Assembly (NCBI GenBank): GCA_037101405.1
Contig: AP017964.1
Coordinates: 1,428,001 to 1,492,000 of the forward strand
Source of the DNA: Candidatus Megaera polyxenophila
Lineage (GTDB): Bacteria; Pseudomonadota; Alphaproteobacteria; Rickettsiales; Rickettsiaceae
Length of the DNA stretch: 64,000 nt
Direction: 5' to 3'
Shown: positions 44,581 through 54,000 of the stretch, piece after piece
How the letters are laid out: the number at the start of each line of letters is the position of its first letter
How positions within the stretch are numbered: the first letter of the stretch is position 1
Notes under the pieces: model-generated
What the model was told of the DNA's origin: nothing
Seen by the model: only the letters and a program-made list of their open reading frames with translations
Database searches by the model: none
Made by a program: the position numbers and the translations under genes

Positions 44581-45882
44581 ATGTCTATAGCACCTGAAAA
44601 TCAATACCTTACAGAGAGCTTTTTTCTTTCGGAAAAAGAAAGAAAAATATATAACAAGTGGAGGGTAAGGATACTGCTTTCAGTTATTCTAGGCTATGCT
44701 ACATTTTACCTATGCCGCCAAAATTTTTCCATGATTATGCCAGCTTTTATGGAAGAATTTGGTTACACAAAAACAGAACTAGGCTTGGTCTTAACTGTTG
44801 CTTCCATAATTTATGGAATTGGAAAATTTGTTAATGGGTATTTTAGTGATAAATCAAATTCCAGATATTTTATGCCTCTTGGGTTATTGTGTTCTGGATT
44901 AACTACATTTTTCTTGGGCTTTTCTGAAAGTTTAATGTTCCTTAGTATATTATGGATTATTAATAATTGGTTTCAATCGATGGGGTGGCCGCCAGTAGCT
45001 AGAATGCTAACACACTGGTTTGCCCCGAAAGAACTGGGAATAAAATGGGCTTATGGTGCTACTTCTCACCAAGTGGGGGGAGCTATTACTTTAGTATTTA
45101 CCGGTTATTTAGTTGCGGATTTCGGGTGGAGGTCAGCATTTTTTGTTCCAGCTATTATTGCCGTTATCGTTGCTTACATCTTATTTAACAGGCTAAGAGA
45201 ATCACCAAAAGAACTTGGTTTTCCGCCAGTGGAATTATACAAAGCTCAAGAAATTAATAAAGAGAACGAAGAAAAAGATAATTTAACTACTGGAGAAATC
45301 ATTAGAAAAGTGTTTTTTAATATAAATATGTGGTACGTATGTTTGGCTAATATGTGCTTGTATATTGTAAGATTGGGAGTTATATTTTGGGCTCCTTTAT
45401 TTTTAAAAGAATTTAAAAATATGGCAATTAATGAAGCTGGATGGCATGTTGCAGCTTACGAGCTTGCCGGGTTATTAGGCGGGGTTTCTGCAGGGTGGAT
45501 TTCTGATAAAATATTTCATGGCCAACGAGGGCCAGTTGGAATGGTATTTATGCTTTCTCTTGCTTGTACACTTTGGATATTTTGGCAATTACCAACGGAT
45601 TATGTAATTTTAAACGGATTAATGATGGTTTTGATGGGGTGTTTTGTTTATGGTCCCCAGATATTAGCGGGAGTGGCCTCAGCTGATTTTGCTTCTAAAA
45701 AAGCAATTGGAACAGCAAATGGATTAGTAGGAACAATGGGTTACGTGGGTTCAGGAATTTCCGGTGTTTGTGTAGGGATAATCTCTGATCATTGGGGATG
45801 GAGCGCAGTTTTCATGTTTTTTATAATTTCGGCTCTAATGGGAGGATTTTTCTTTTACTTGACATGGGAAAAGAAAAGATAA
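44581..45882 (+). CDS. glpT: OPA-family organophosphate:phosphate antiporter, GlpT-like
   Basis: This MFS transporter has 12 predicted helices. Its strongest family signals are ILGYATFYLCRQNFSMIMPAF in helix 1, YGIGKFVNGYFSDKSNSRYFMPLGL, NWFQSMGWPPVARMLTHWF and AVGTANG-like IGTANGLVGTMGYVGS near the end. The paired Arg/Lys residues and the GWPP motif are shared by GlpT and UhpC. Such antiporters exchange glycerol-3-phosphate or sugar phosphates for phosphate. In intracellular Rickettsiales this supplies host glycerol-3-phosphate for phospholipids. Two earlier starts (TTG 44554, ATG 44560) are possible; ATG 44581 leaves a normal cytoplasmic tail. The substrate is inferred from family. Confidence 0.85.
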   Translation: MSIAPENQYLTESFFLSEKERKIYNKWRVRILLSVILGYATFYLCRQNFSMIMPAFMEEFGYTKTELGLVLTVASIIYGIGKFVNGYFSDKSNSRYFMPLGLLCSGLTTFFLGFSESLMFLSILWIINNWFQSMGWPPVARMLTHWFAPKELGIKWAYGATSHQVGGAITLVFTGYLVADFGWRSAFFVPAIIAVIVAYILFNRLRESPKELGFPPVELYKAQEINKENEEKDNLTTGEIIRKVFFNINMWYVCLANMCLYIVRLGVIFWAPLFLKEFKNMAINEAGWHVAAYELAGLLGGVSAGWISDKIFHGQRGPVGMVFMLSLACTLWIFWQLPTDYVILNGLMMVLMGCFVYGPQILAGVASADFASKKAIGTANGLVGTMGYVGSGISGVCVGIISDHWGWSAVFMFFIISALMGGFFFYLTWEKKR

Positions 45883-45951
45883 GAAATTAGCTAGTTCAAA
45901 TAACCTTAAATTTACAGGGTATATAAATTTATTTTAGTATCGCAATCTAAT

Positions 45952-47034
45952 TTAACCAAAAAAGCTATACTCCATAGCTTTAAATATTTCTCCCATTTGT
46001 TCTTTTGAAATAAGCCTATGAAGTTGAGCGTCTAGAATAACGGCTTCTTTTGGTAAGGATTTGCTTTTTAGTAATTGTTGGCGAATAATTATACCCCAAT
46101 TTACTAAAAAATCTCGCTGAGAAAAAATAGAAACATTCTTGATCCCTTTTTGTAGAGCAGCATTTTTGAGAGTATTAAAATCCACATGAGCACTCAGATC
46201 AGATTCCCCTAGTGATTCAAAAATTGGATGATATTGATGGTGTTTTATCGCCTGAAGAGTTGAGCTATATTGATTCCTACTTCGCTTTGATGATTCAATA
46301 TTATAACCGTAGTCTATAACCAAGCAAACACCTCTGAATTTTGTAAGATGGATAGCTATGTTACGTGTTATTTCTAATGTTTCGGCTGATTCTTCTATTA
46401 ATGCTCCATCCTGAGCGTTTTTGTGATCAATATTTAACTGTTGTGATAAAGCTTTATTTAATTCTATTTTATCAAATTTAAGCCTATTATCTATTGGATC
46501 ACATATTATGACCGATTCATACCATGTTTTGCGAATTTTTATATACTGTTTAATAGGTAAGGCGTCAAAAAATTCGTTGCTAATAATAATACAAGGGATT
46601 GGTGGAAGTTCGTTAATATTATTAATCCATGTTACCCTTGAACTAGTAAAGGAAAGATTAGTTTTTTGCTGTTTAATAAAATTTTTATTTATTTCATAGA
46701 GAAAAATTTTAACTGCTTTTGTAAATTCCGGTACTAATTTGGCTACCCGCATTAAGTCACGCATTAATATTCCCAATCCCGGCCCAAACTCAACAAGCGC
46801 AAATTTTTTTGGACACCCTAATTGCTGCCATTTATTAATTGCCCAAAATCCAATAGTTTCACCAAAAAGCTGAGAAATTTCTGGCGCAGTAATAAAATCA
46901 CCGTCTGCGCCTATTGAGGTTTTAGACCTATAATATGAGCTAGGGTTAATTGATGATACCTCCCTCATCATATCATCAATTTTAATATGGCCTAAATCTT
47001 TAATTATTGATCTTATTTTTGCGTCTATCGCCAT
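45952..47034 (-). CDS. MidA/NDUFAF7-type SAM-dependent arginine methyltransferase
   Basis: The 360-residue protein matches the DUF185/COG1565 family: [33 protein letters not shown] near the start, [17 protein letters not shown] as SAM site, [23 protein letters not shown] and [14 protein letters not shown]. Mitochondrial members methylate NDUFS2 and are needed for complex I assembly; a similar role for NuoD is likely in Rickettsiales. Its start lies 35 bases inside the end of lgt, so translation is coupled to it. Confidence 0.9.
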   Translation of the reverse strand: MAIDAKIRSIIKDLGHIKIDDMMREVSSINPSSYYRSKTSIGADGDFITAPEISQLFGETIGFWAINKWQQLGCPKKFALVEFGPGLGILMRDLMRVAKLVPEFTKAVKIFLYEINKNFIKQQKTNLSFTSSRVTWINNINELPPIPCIIISNEFFDALPIKQYIKIRKTWYESVIICDPIDNRLKFDKIELNKALSQQLNIDHKNAQDGALIEESAETLEITRNIAIHLTKFRGVCLVIDYGYNIESSKRSRNQYSSTLQAIKHHQYHPIFESLGESDLSAHVDFNTLKNAALQKGIKNVSIFSQRDFLVNWGIIIRQQLLKSKSLPKEAVILDAQLHRLISKEQMGEIFKAMEYSFFG

Positions 47035-47824
47035 TTTTTATAGTGTTTTTAGTGCTATGGTTTAATAAATATGTACCTAGTAGAATCATAGGGATACATA
47101 ATATTTGACCTAAGGTAAAATATTTAAAAATAAAACCAATTTTAACATCTGGTTCTCTAAAAAACTCAACAAGCACTCTAAAACTACCATAAAAAATTAA
47201 AAATATTCCAGACATTCTACCGGGATTTTGTAGAAATTTACTTTTATAAGTAAAATACAACATTATGCAGAATAAAAATAATCCTTCTAACAACGCCTCG
47301 TATAATTGGCTAGGATGTCTTGGAAAACCGTCGCTATGTGGAAAAATTACTGCCCAAGGAACATTAGTTTGCCGGCCATAGAGTTCTGCATTTATGAAAT
47401 TTGCTATTCTACCTAAGAAAAGACCAATTGGTGCTACAATCGCTAAAACGTCAGAAAATGAAAGAAATCTAATTTGATTTTTTTTACAATATAAATATGC
47501 AGCTACGCCCACACCAAATATTCCACCATGAAAAGACATGCCTCCTTCATAGGTTTTTAAAATCTCAATTGGATTAGAGAGGTATTTCTCTGGATCATAG
47601 AATAAAACATGACCAAGCCTTCCACCAATAATAATAGCAATAATAGCCCAGCTAATGAAGTCTTCAGTGTGTTGTTTACTAATACCAATTGGGTATAAAA
47701 GGATCAATTTATTTGCATAATACCACCCAAGCAATATACCAACGATATAAGAGAGCGAATACCATGAAACTGCTAAAGAGCCTACAGAAAATATTACAGG
47801 GTTGATATTGGGAAAATCAATCAT
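47000..47824 (-). CDS. lgt: Prolipoprotein diacylglyceryl transferase
   Basis: Lgt attaches diacylglycerol to the lipobox Cys of prolipoproteins in the inner membrane. The 274-residue protein has seven hydrophobic helices. Motifs are [36 protein letters not shown] with an essential His, and the Lgt signature [22 protein letters not shown] followed by [13 protein letters not shown]. The C-terminus overlaps the methyltransferase start. hemA lies immediately upstream on the same strand, 18 bases away, forming a hemA-lgt-midA run. Confidence 0.96.
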   Translation of the reverse strand: MIDFPNINPVIFSVGSLAVSWYSLSYIVGILLGWYYANKLILLYPIGISKQHTEDFISWAIIAIIIGGRLGHVLFYDPEKYLSNPIEILKTYEGGMSFHGGIFGVGVAAYLYCKKNQIRFLSFSDVLAIVAPIGLFLGRIANFINAELYGRQTNVPWAVIFPHSDGFPRHPSQLYEALLEGLFLFCIMLYFTYKSKFLQNPGRMSGIFLIFYGSFRVLVEFFREPDVKIGFIFKYFTLGQILCIPMILLGTYLLNHSTKNTIKNGDRRKNKINN

Positions 47825-47842
47825 ATAAGAATACCACTTGAT

Positions 47843-49066
47843 TCAAGCTGCTTCTTCAAATCCTAGTTTAATACCGAGTTCATTAAACACATCAACCAAA
47901 GCCAGGGTTAACTCCTCAATCATTTGATCTGTATGAGCAGGGGTAGGGGTTATTCTCAGGCGTTCTGTACCGCGGGGAACTGTGGGGAAGTTTATGTGCT
48001 GAACAAAAATGTTATGTCTATCAATTAGCAATTGGGAAGCTAATCTAGTTTTGTCTGGATCGCCAATAACTATAGGGACAATATGACTTTTATTGCGATA
48101 AAAATTAATACCTGCTTCTGTGAAAGATTTTTTAACTTTAGCTACCACTTCTTGGTGCTTTTCTCTTTCTTCTTCTGAATTTTTTAAATGAATAATACTA
48201 GCTTTTGCTGCAGCAGTGATCACCGGAGGAAGGGAGGTAGTGAAAATAAAACCGCTAGCAGTTGATCTAATGGCATCTATCATATTTTTATTTCCTGCTA
48301 TATACCCACCAATAACTCCATAAGCTTTAGCAAAAGTTCCTTGTATAATATCTATTTTGCTTTCAAATCCAAGCATATTAGCAATACCTGCGCCTCCTTT
48401 ACCATAAAGACCAACGCTGTGAACTTCATCGATATAAGTCATTGCATTGTATTTCTTAGCCAGGGAACAGATATCTTGTATAGGAGATATTTGACCATCC
48501 ATGGAGTAAGCAGATTCAAAAACAATAATCTTAGGTTTTTTGATATCAACTGTTTTAAGAAGTTCCTCTAAGTGATTTATATTTAGGTGTTTATATATAT
48601 GCTTCTCGCATCTGGAATTCCTAATACCTGCTACCATAGAAGCATGGTTAAGTTCATCGGAGAAGAAAATCAAATCAGGCATAACCTTTGCAAGCGAGGT
48701 AAGAGTAGCATCATTAGAAACGTATCCAGAAGTAAATACTAGGGCAGAGTCTTTGCTATGAAGATTAGCAATTTCATTTTCCAATTCTTGAATAGAGTAA
48801 TTATTACCACCAATGTTTCTAGTACCTCCAGAACCTACTCCATTATCCAGGAGGGCTTGAGCGGCGGCTTGTAAAACAGTAGGGTGCTGACTCATCCCAA
48901 GATAATCATTTATACACCACATTATGACGTTTTTTCTTCTATCCTTTCCCCAGATAGCTTTTGGAAACTCTCCGGCTTTCCTTTGTAAGCCTATGAAGTT
49001 TCTATACCTGCCTTCTGTTTTTATTTGATTAACCTGTTTCTCAAAAGCGGCTTGATAATTATACAT
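47843..49066 (-). CDS. hemA: 5-aminolevulinate synthase
   Basis: Condenses glycine and succinyl-CoA to 5-aminolevulinate, the first step of haem synthesis by the Shemin pathway used by alphaproteobacteria. The 407-residue length is standard. The alpha-oxoamine synthase motifs are present: MWCINDYLGMSQHP, GVGSGGTRNIGGNN, ALVFTSGYVSND, FFSDELNHASMV, AMTYIDEVHSVGLYG and GTFAKAYGVIGGYIAG with the PLP-binding Lys. Then come FPTVPRGTERLRITPTPAHT. It leads a short minus-strand run with lgt. Confidence 0.97.
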   Translation of the reverse strand: MYNYQAAFEKQVNQIKTEGRYRNFIGLQRKAGEFPKAIWGKDRRKNVIMWCINDYLGMSQHPTVLQAAAQALLDNGVGSGGTRNIGGNNYSIQELENEIANLHSKDSALVFTSGYVSNDATLTSLAKVMPDLIFFSDELNHASMVAGIRNSRCEKHIYKHLNINHLEELLKTVDIKKPKIIVFESAYSMDGQISPIQDICSLAKKYNAMTYIDEVHSVGLYGKGGAGIANMLGFESKIDIIQGTFAKAYGVIGGYIAGNKNMIDAIRSTASGFIFTTSLPPVITAAAKASIIHLKNSEEEREKHQEVVAKVKKSFTEAGINFYRNKSHIVPIVIGDPDKTRLASQLLIDRHNIFVQHINFPTVPRGTERLRITPTPAHTDQMIEELTLALVDVFNELGIKLGFEEAA

Positions 49067-49150
49067 TTACATCCCTGTATTATAAACCTAGTCCAATATA
49101 CATATAATCAACTATTTTAGAAATATTTAATTGTTTAATTTACTATTATT

Positions 49151-49981
49151 TTATGAATTACCATTGGTATTGTGCTTCATAAGGTAATTGAACTCTGCCC
49201 CTAGGATAAAAATCATATTAACTATATAAAAGAAAATTAGGGTAACTATAATACTTCCTAAAGAACCGTAAATTATATTCAATTGGTTATAATAAACCAG
49301 GTATGTAGATAATAAATATCCACTTAATATCCAAAGCAATACACTTAAAAATGCTCCGGGTATAACCTCTGAAAATTTAAGTTTTACATTTGGGATGAGA
49401 TAATATAGGGAACATACGGTTATAAACAGAGATAAAAATATCAAAAGATATCTAGAAAAATTCAGTATTGTTTTATAATCTTCTATCATTCTCATAAAAC
49501 TCGGAAGTTTTTGCAGGCCAATAGGAATTATAATAAGCAATAACATAGTAAGGGATATCATAGTACTTATAAACAAGAATTGGGCAATACTTAACATTCT
49601 TCTTAAGAAATAATTAGGGGGTGATTTGATTTGATAGACGCGGTTTAGTATGGTTCTAAGGCATTCTACAAAGGACGAAGATGTCCATATACTTCCTACA
49701 ATCGCAAGAGTTAAAAGACCTTGGGGAGGAGTAGTCATAAGCTCTTTAATTCTATTTCTAATTGAGTCAATTGATTGAGCTGGCATATTCTCAAGAGCAA
49801 GCTGAATAAATTTCTCTCCTAGTTCTGATGCTCCAAAAAAACCTGTAAAAGCGAGAATAAAGACAAAAAATGGGAAAATTGAAAGCAATACCATAAATGA
49901 CATATAACCTGAATGTTCGATCCCGTCATGATCAATCATTTTAACTATGGCTTGGTATAAATTAACGATAACTCTTTTCAT
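49151..49981 (-). CDS. YihY/BrkB-family inner-membrane protein
   Basis: The 276-residue protein has six hydrophobic segments. The family hallmarks are DGIEHSGYMSFMVLLSIFPFFVFILAF near residue 18-44, SIWTSSSFVECLRTILNRVYQI, LYYLIPNVKLKFSEVIPGAFLSVLLWILSGYLLSTYL and NIIYGSLGSIIVTLIFFYIVNMIFILGAEFNYL. The family was once called ribonuclease BN, but that activity belongs to another protein; the true function is unknown. It stands alone on the minus strand downstream of a 430-base AT-rich spacer. Confidence 0.9.
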   Translation of the reverse strand: MKRVIVNLYQAIVKMIDHDGIEHSGYMSFMVLLSIFPFFVFILAFTGFFGASELGEKFIQLALENMPAQSIDSIRNRIKELMTTPPQGLLTLAIVGSIWTSSSFVECLRTILNRVYQIKSPPNYFLRRMLSIAQFLFISTMISLTMLLLIIIPIGLQKLPSFMRMIEDYKTILNFSRYLLIFLSLFITVCSLYYLIPNVKLKFSEVIPGAFLSVLLWILSGYLLSTYLVYYNQLNIIYGSLGSIIVTLIFFYIVNMIFILGAEFNYLMKHNTNGNS

Positions 49982-50412
49982 TATATAATATTCGTTCTTT
50001 ATGGTTATAAATATAAAATGGTGTTTTAGGTATATATGGTTTATTTAGGTTTTTCAATGGCTTATTAAAGACACTTACTTGCAGATAAAAAGAAAAAATA
50101 AATAAAATTTCTATAGAAATTTATTCTGTAATATTTATTAACTAAACTTAATAAAGTATATGTAGAAATAATATATAAAAACATAAAATTTTTTATAAAT
50201 TTCTTTTGTAGAAAGTACCTTCTTTTTAAAAGAATTTTTGATAAAAAAAGGATATCTTGTTAAAATTAATATATATATTAATTCTTAAAAAATATTAAAT
50301 AAGTTCTTGCAATTAGATAAAGTCTATGGTAATTCTACTATTGTTTAAATGTTGTATATAGTGCAAATCTTATTAACTAATACAATATAATACTTGACTA
50401 AAAGAGGTAAAA
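49982..50412. promoter_or_regulatory. Divergent, very AT-rich regulatory region with a palindrome
   Basis: The spacer separates the BrkB-family gene and the XRE regulator, which are transcribed away from each other. It has no credible ORF. A near-perfect 25-base palindrome at 50101-50125 is centred on TTTCTATAGAAA and could be an operator, for example for the neighbouring regulator. Promoter choices in such AT-rich DNA are too many to fix. Confidence 0.4.
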
Positions 50413-50790
50413 ATGGCTCGTAAAAATGATTATATAGAAGAAATTGACAAATTTATAGGTAATAAAATCTATTCTTTAAGATTAGCAAAAGGATTGTCCC
50501 GTCAGCAATTATCACAAGTTATTGGTGTAACTCACCAACAGCTACAAAAATACGAAAAAGGTAACAACAGGATTTCTGTAGGAAGATTAGTTCTGATATC
50601 AAAGGCTTTAGATAAAAATATATCATATTTTTATGAAGGTCTGGAAACGGGCAACAAAGAAGCAACTGTGACACAGCATCAACGCATGTGTATTGAAGTT
50701 TCACGTAATTTTATGAAAATTGAAAATACGGAGCATCAAAATGCAGTTAATACCCTTATAAAATCTTTAATAAAAGATAAAGCGGCTTAG
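50413..50790 (+). CDS. XRE-family transcriptional regulator
   Basis: The 125-residue protein has a Cro/C1-type helix-turn-helix at about residues 17-72: IYSLRLAKGLSRQQLSQVIGVTHQQLQKYEKGNNRISVGRLVLISKALDKNISYFYEG. A helical C-terminal tail (QHQRMCIEVSRNFMKIENTEHQNAVNTLIKSLIKD) probably mediates dimerisation. The layout is like small alphaproteobacterial regulators of this type, and its targets are unknown. AGAGG precedes the ATG. A hairpin follows the stop. Confidence 0.92.
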   Translation: MARKNDYIEEIDKFIGNKIYSLRLAKGLSRQQLSQVIGVTHQQLQKYEKGNNRISVGRLVLISKALDKNISYFYEGLETGNKEATVTQHQRMCIEVSRNFMKIENTEHQNAVNTLIKSLIKDKAA

Positions 50791-50800
50791 TTTAAAAGCA

Positions 50801-50832
50801 AATGACCCTCGAAACTTTATAGGGGGGTCATT
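50801..50832 (+). terminator. Hairpin after the XRE regulator
   Basis: AATGACCCTC and GGGGGGTCATT pair around an AT-rich loop, the only GC-rich stem in the neighbourhood. On the plus strand it is followed by A-rich rather than T-rich sequence, so it may serve as a 3'-end hairpin or as a terminator for the opposite strand (tRNA-Val transcript), where TTTGCTTTT follows. Confidence 0.5.
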
Positions 50833-50957
50833 AAAAAGAAAACAAAAAAGCAAGAATTGCTTGTACCTAATCCACGTTTCTAGACACTCAAGTTTAAAAC
50901 AATTAACTTCCTTTAAACCACTTTGGTATTCGAGAATAAAAAATAAATTATAAAGAA

Positions 50958-51034
50958 TGGTGGGCGGTAGAAGACTCGAACTTCCGACCTTTACGATGTC
51001 AACGTAATGCTCTAACCAACTGAGCTAACCGCCC
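50958..51034 (-). tRNA. tRNA-Val (anticodon GAC)
   Basis: The minus strand reads GGGCGGTTAGCTCAG at the 5' end. The anticodon stem is TTACG/CGTAA around the loop TTGACAT, giving anticodon GAC (valine). The T arm follows as GGAAG-TTCGAGT-CTTCT, and the acceptor 3' strand is ACCGCCC with discriminator A. The CCA tail is encoded (50958-50960 on the plus strand). All four stems pair, with one wobble in the T stem. Confidence 0.96.
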
Positions 51035-51180
51035 AAAAATTTTTTAAATCCGGTATGTGTACATCTATTTACCCCGATTTTTTTTGAATTTCAAGATTTT
51101 AATTTGAATTTTTACCTAAAATGAAATAAAAGCTATTTAAAAAATAGAAATTTACTATTAGAGATAATTATCAAAAATAA

Positions 51181-51843
51181 ATGAAAAATTTAAAAGAAAA
51201 AGCGTATAATGAAAATAATAGTTTTGTTATAGCGTTAGATGGCCCATCGGCATCCGGGAAAGGAGCAATAGGGAGAATGCTTGCCTCTGAATTTAACTTG
51301 AAGTATGTGCAATCCGGTATTGTTTATAGGAGTCTGGCTTATTTGTGCATAGTGAACAATATCGATGTGGCAGATGTTAAAAAAATAATTGAATTTTCAA
51401 AAACTGACCATCTGGTTGAACTTGCAAAAGAAATGGATTTAAATCAGGAAAGTATAGGGAATTATGCTTCCAAGATTTCTACTATTCCAGAAGTTCGTAC
51501 TAATATAAATAAATACCTAATTTTAATGATTACAACATATCCAAGAATTATAATGGAAGGGCGGGATATAGGCACTGTAATAGCCAAAGATGCGGATTTA
51601 AAAATTTTTATTACTGCAGATGTCAATAAAAGAGCAGAAAGAAGATATAAGCAGTTGCAGGAAGAAGGAAAAAAATGTAAACTGGAGGATATTTTGCAAT
51701 TACTTAAAGAGCGAGATTTGAGGGACAGTATGCGTATAGTAGATCCTCTAATGGTTGCTTCAGATGCTTTTGTTATTGACACTAGCAATATGGATCAACA
51801 GGAAGTAATAGCTGAAATTAAAAACTACATAGAATTGAGCTAA
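51181..51843 (+). CDS. cmk: Cytidylate kinase
   Basis: Phosphorylates CMP and dCMP for nucleotide supply. The 220-residue protein starts its core with VIALDGPSASGKGAIGRML (P-loop), followed by LKYVQSGIVYRSLAYL, the CMP-binding segment IIMEGRDIGTVIAKDADLKIFITADVNKRAERRY and LKERDLRDSMRIVDPLMVASDAFVIDTSNM. In most Cmk proteins the Tyr motif reads DTGAMYR; here it is QSGIVYR. It directly precedes rpsA, the conserved cmk-rpsA order. Confidence 0.95.
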   Translation: MKNLKEKAYNENNSFVIALDGPSASGKGAIGRMLASEFNLKYVQSGIVYRSLAYLCIVNNIDVADVKKIIEFSKTDHLVELAKEMDLNQESIGNYASKISTIPEVRTNINKYLILMITTYPRIIMEGRDIGTVIAKDADLKIFITADVNKRAERRYKQLQEEGKKCKLEDILQLLKERDLRDSMRIVDPLMVASDAFVIDTSNMDQQEVIAEIKNYIELS

Positions 51844-51942
51844 TCCTAAAGTTTTAGTACCAAGGGGATATAGCTTATTTATTAACCTTAAAATTTGCAC
51901 TAAATTTTGGTACGGTTTAGCTGCCTAAAAAGTATAGTATTT

Positions 51943-53667
51943 ATGTTATTAAAAAAGAAAAGATTTATTCCTCAATTAAGCGACATTACCCCAAGTAGTG
52001 AAGATTTTGCCCATTTACTGGAAAGCGTTAATACTAGCCATGTAAAAGAAGGTATGGTGGTAAAAGGTCAGGTAGTAGAAACTAACGCTGATGTTATAGT
52101 TGTCGATGTTGGTCTTAAAAATGAAGGAAGAATAGCAGTAGCAGAATTTCAAACAGGCATGAATCAGACATTACCAAAAGTTGGTGATATAGTTGATGTG
52201 TTCGTTGAAAAAGTTGAGGGTAGACGAGGTACTGTTTTAAGCCGTGAAAAGGCTATCAGGGAAGAATCTTGGGTAACACTAGAAGATTTGTTCGAAAAGC
52301 AACAAAATGTTATGGGGGTTATCTTCGGAAGAGTTAAAGGAGGGTTTACAGTTGACTTAAAAGGAGTAGTAGCTTTCTTGCCTGGAAGTCAAGTGGATGT
52401 AAGACCTATTAAAGATCCCACTTCAATTATGCACATTGAACAGCCGTTCCAAATTTTAAAGATGGATAAAAAGCTCGGTAATATCGTTGTTTCAAGAAGA
52501 GCTATACTTGAGGAGTCAAGGTCAGAAGCTAGAGACGAAATGTTATCGCAGATCAAAGAAGGGATGGTCTTAACAGGAGTAGTCAAAAATATTACCGATT
52601 ATGGAGCTTTCGTTGATCTTGGTAGTGTAGACGGGTTATTACACGTTACCGATATCTCCTGGGGTAGAATTAATCACCCTTCCGAAGTTCTAAGATTTGG
52701 TCAAGAAATTAAGGTTGTAGTTATTAAATATAACGAAGATACGAAAAGAATCTCTCTTGGCATGAAACAGCTAGATACTAACCCTTGGCAGAATATTAAG
52801 GAAGAATTTCCTATTAATAAGGGAATGAAAGGGAAAGTTACAAATATTGCTGATTACGGTGCTTTTATTGAATTAAAAGACGGTATCGAAGGCTTAGTGC
52901 ATTCTTCAGAAATTTCTTGGGGTAAAACACATCAAAACCCTAAAAAATTACTAACTATCGGGCAAGAAGTTGAGTTTATTATTTTAGACGTAGATACTGA
53001 CAAACATAGAATTTCTTTAAGTATTAAAAGATGTCAGGATAATCCTTTAGTAAAGTTCGCTGAAAAACATCCTGTAGGTAGCGTTATTAAAGCTCCTATC
53101 AGAAATATTACAGATTTTGGTATGTTCGTAGCTATTGACGTCAATACGGATGGAATGATCCATGAGTCTGATATTAGTTGGGACGAAAACGGATCAGAAG
53201 CTTTAAAAAGATTCAAAAAAGGGGATGAAATTGAATGTAAAGTGCTCAGTATTGATATTGATAAAGATAGAGTAGCACTTGGTATTAAACAACTGTCTGA
53301 AGATCCAAACGAAGGTAGTGATGCAGGAGAATTTAAGAAAAATATGGTTATAACCTGCGTCGTAACTGAAGTAAAAGAGGATGGAATCGAAGTTAATATT
53401 GATGGCAAAGCTGCCGGTATTATTAAAAAAGCTGACTTATCAGCTGAAAAATACGACCAAAAACCGGAAAGATTTGCAAAAGGAGATAGGCTAGATGCAA
53501 AAATAATATCTATTGATAAATCCGCTAAAAAAATAGGCCTTTCTATTAAAGCTTTAGAAATTGAGGAACGTCAAAAAGCTATAAAAGAATACGGTTCAAC
53601 AGATAGCGGTGCAAGCCTTGGCGATATTTTAGGTGCTGCTCTTGACGGAGTTAAAACTAGCAAATAA
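51943..53667 (+). CDS. rpsA: 30S ribosomal protein S1
   Basis: S1 helps the ribosome bind and unfold mRNA. The 574-residue protein holds six S1 RNA-binding repeats. The clearest are [82 protein letters not shown] and [31 protein letters not shown] final weak repeat and a tail [16 protein letters not shown] follow. ATG 51943 (MLLKKKRF) is chosen over an upstream GTG at 51907 because the added residues look unlike S1. Length fits alphaproteobacterial S1 (about 560-570). A terminator follows the stop. Confidence 0.97.
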   Translation: MLLKKKRFIPQLSDITPSSEDFAHLLESVNTSHVKEGMVVKGQVVETNADVIVVDVGLKNEGRIAVAEFQTGMNQTLPKVGDIVDVFVEKVEGRRGTVLSREKAIREESWVTLEDLFEKQQNVMGVIFGRVKGGFTVDLKGVVAFLPGSQVDVRPIKDPTSIMHIEQPFQILKMDKKLGNIVVSRRAILEESRSEARDEMLSQIKEGMVLTGVVKNITDYGAFVDLGSVDGLLHVTDISWGRINHPSEVLRFGQEIKVVVIKYNEDTKRISLGMKQLDTNPWQNIKEEFPINKGMKGKVTNIADYGAFIELKDGIEGLVHSSEISWGKTHQNPKKLLTIGQEVEFIILDVDTDKHRISLSIKRCQDNPLVKFAEKHPVGSVIKAPIRNITDFGMFVAIDVNTDGMIHESDISWDENGSEALKRFKKGDEIECKVLSIDIDKDRVALGIKQLSEDPNEGSDAGEFKKNMVITCVVTEVKEDGIEVNIDGKAAGIIKKADLSAEKYDQKPERFAKGDRLDAKIISIDKSAKKIGLSIKALEIEERQKAIKEYGSTDSGASLGDILGAALDGVKTSK

Positions 53668-53686
53668 ATTTACTTAAAATAACAAA

Positions 53687-53724
53687 AAAAGAAGCGGAAT
53701 CTTACACAGGTTTCGCTTCTTTTG
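53687..53724 (+). terminator. Factor-independent terminator after rpsA
   Basis: AAAAGAAGCGGAA and TTTCGCTTCTTTT form a stem around a short loop about 20 bases after the rpsA stop, with a T-run in the second arm. On the reverse strand the A-run also gives a T-run, so it may work in both directions. Confidence 0.75.
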
Positions 53725-54000
53725 TTCAATCTAATATCTACGGTCGTAGGGGTCATCATTAGTTAATTATAGCTATTCGTTAATTTCCAGATTAACACCC
53801 CTTTTATTTTCCATAATATAGATTATGTATATAAAATTAGAGATCAGCTCTAATGCTCTTAAGAAATAATAAATCATAACTGCAAACTTTCTTAACACTA
53901 GTCCAAATAGGATGGATATATTTTAGCTACAAGCATCAGCGAGAAAGAATTTCTAGTACGTCGTAGGAAACTAATGACACGTCACCAAATACCGGTGTGG
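53725..54000. other. Spacer between rpsA and the symporter gene, no gene recognised
   Basis: AT-rich sequence between two convergent genes. Short relatively GC-rich stretches near 53740 and 53960-53995 look like remnants of repeats or mobile elements, but cannot be matched to anything else in the window. Confidence 0.4.
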
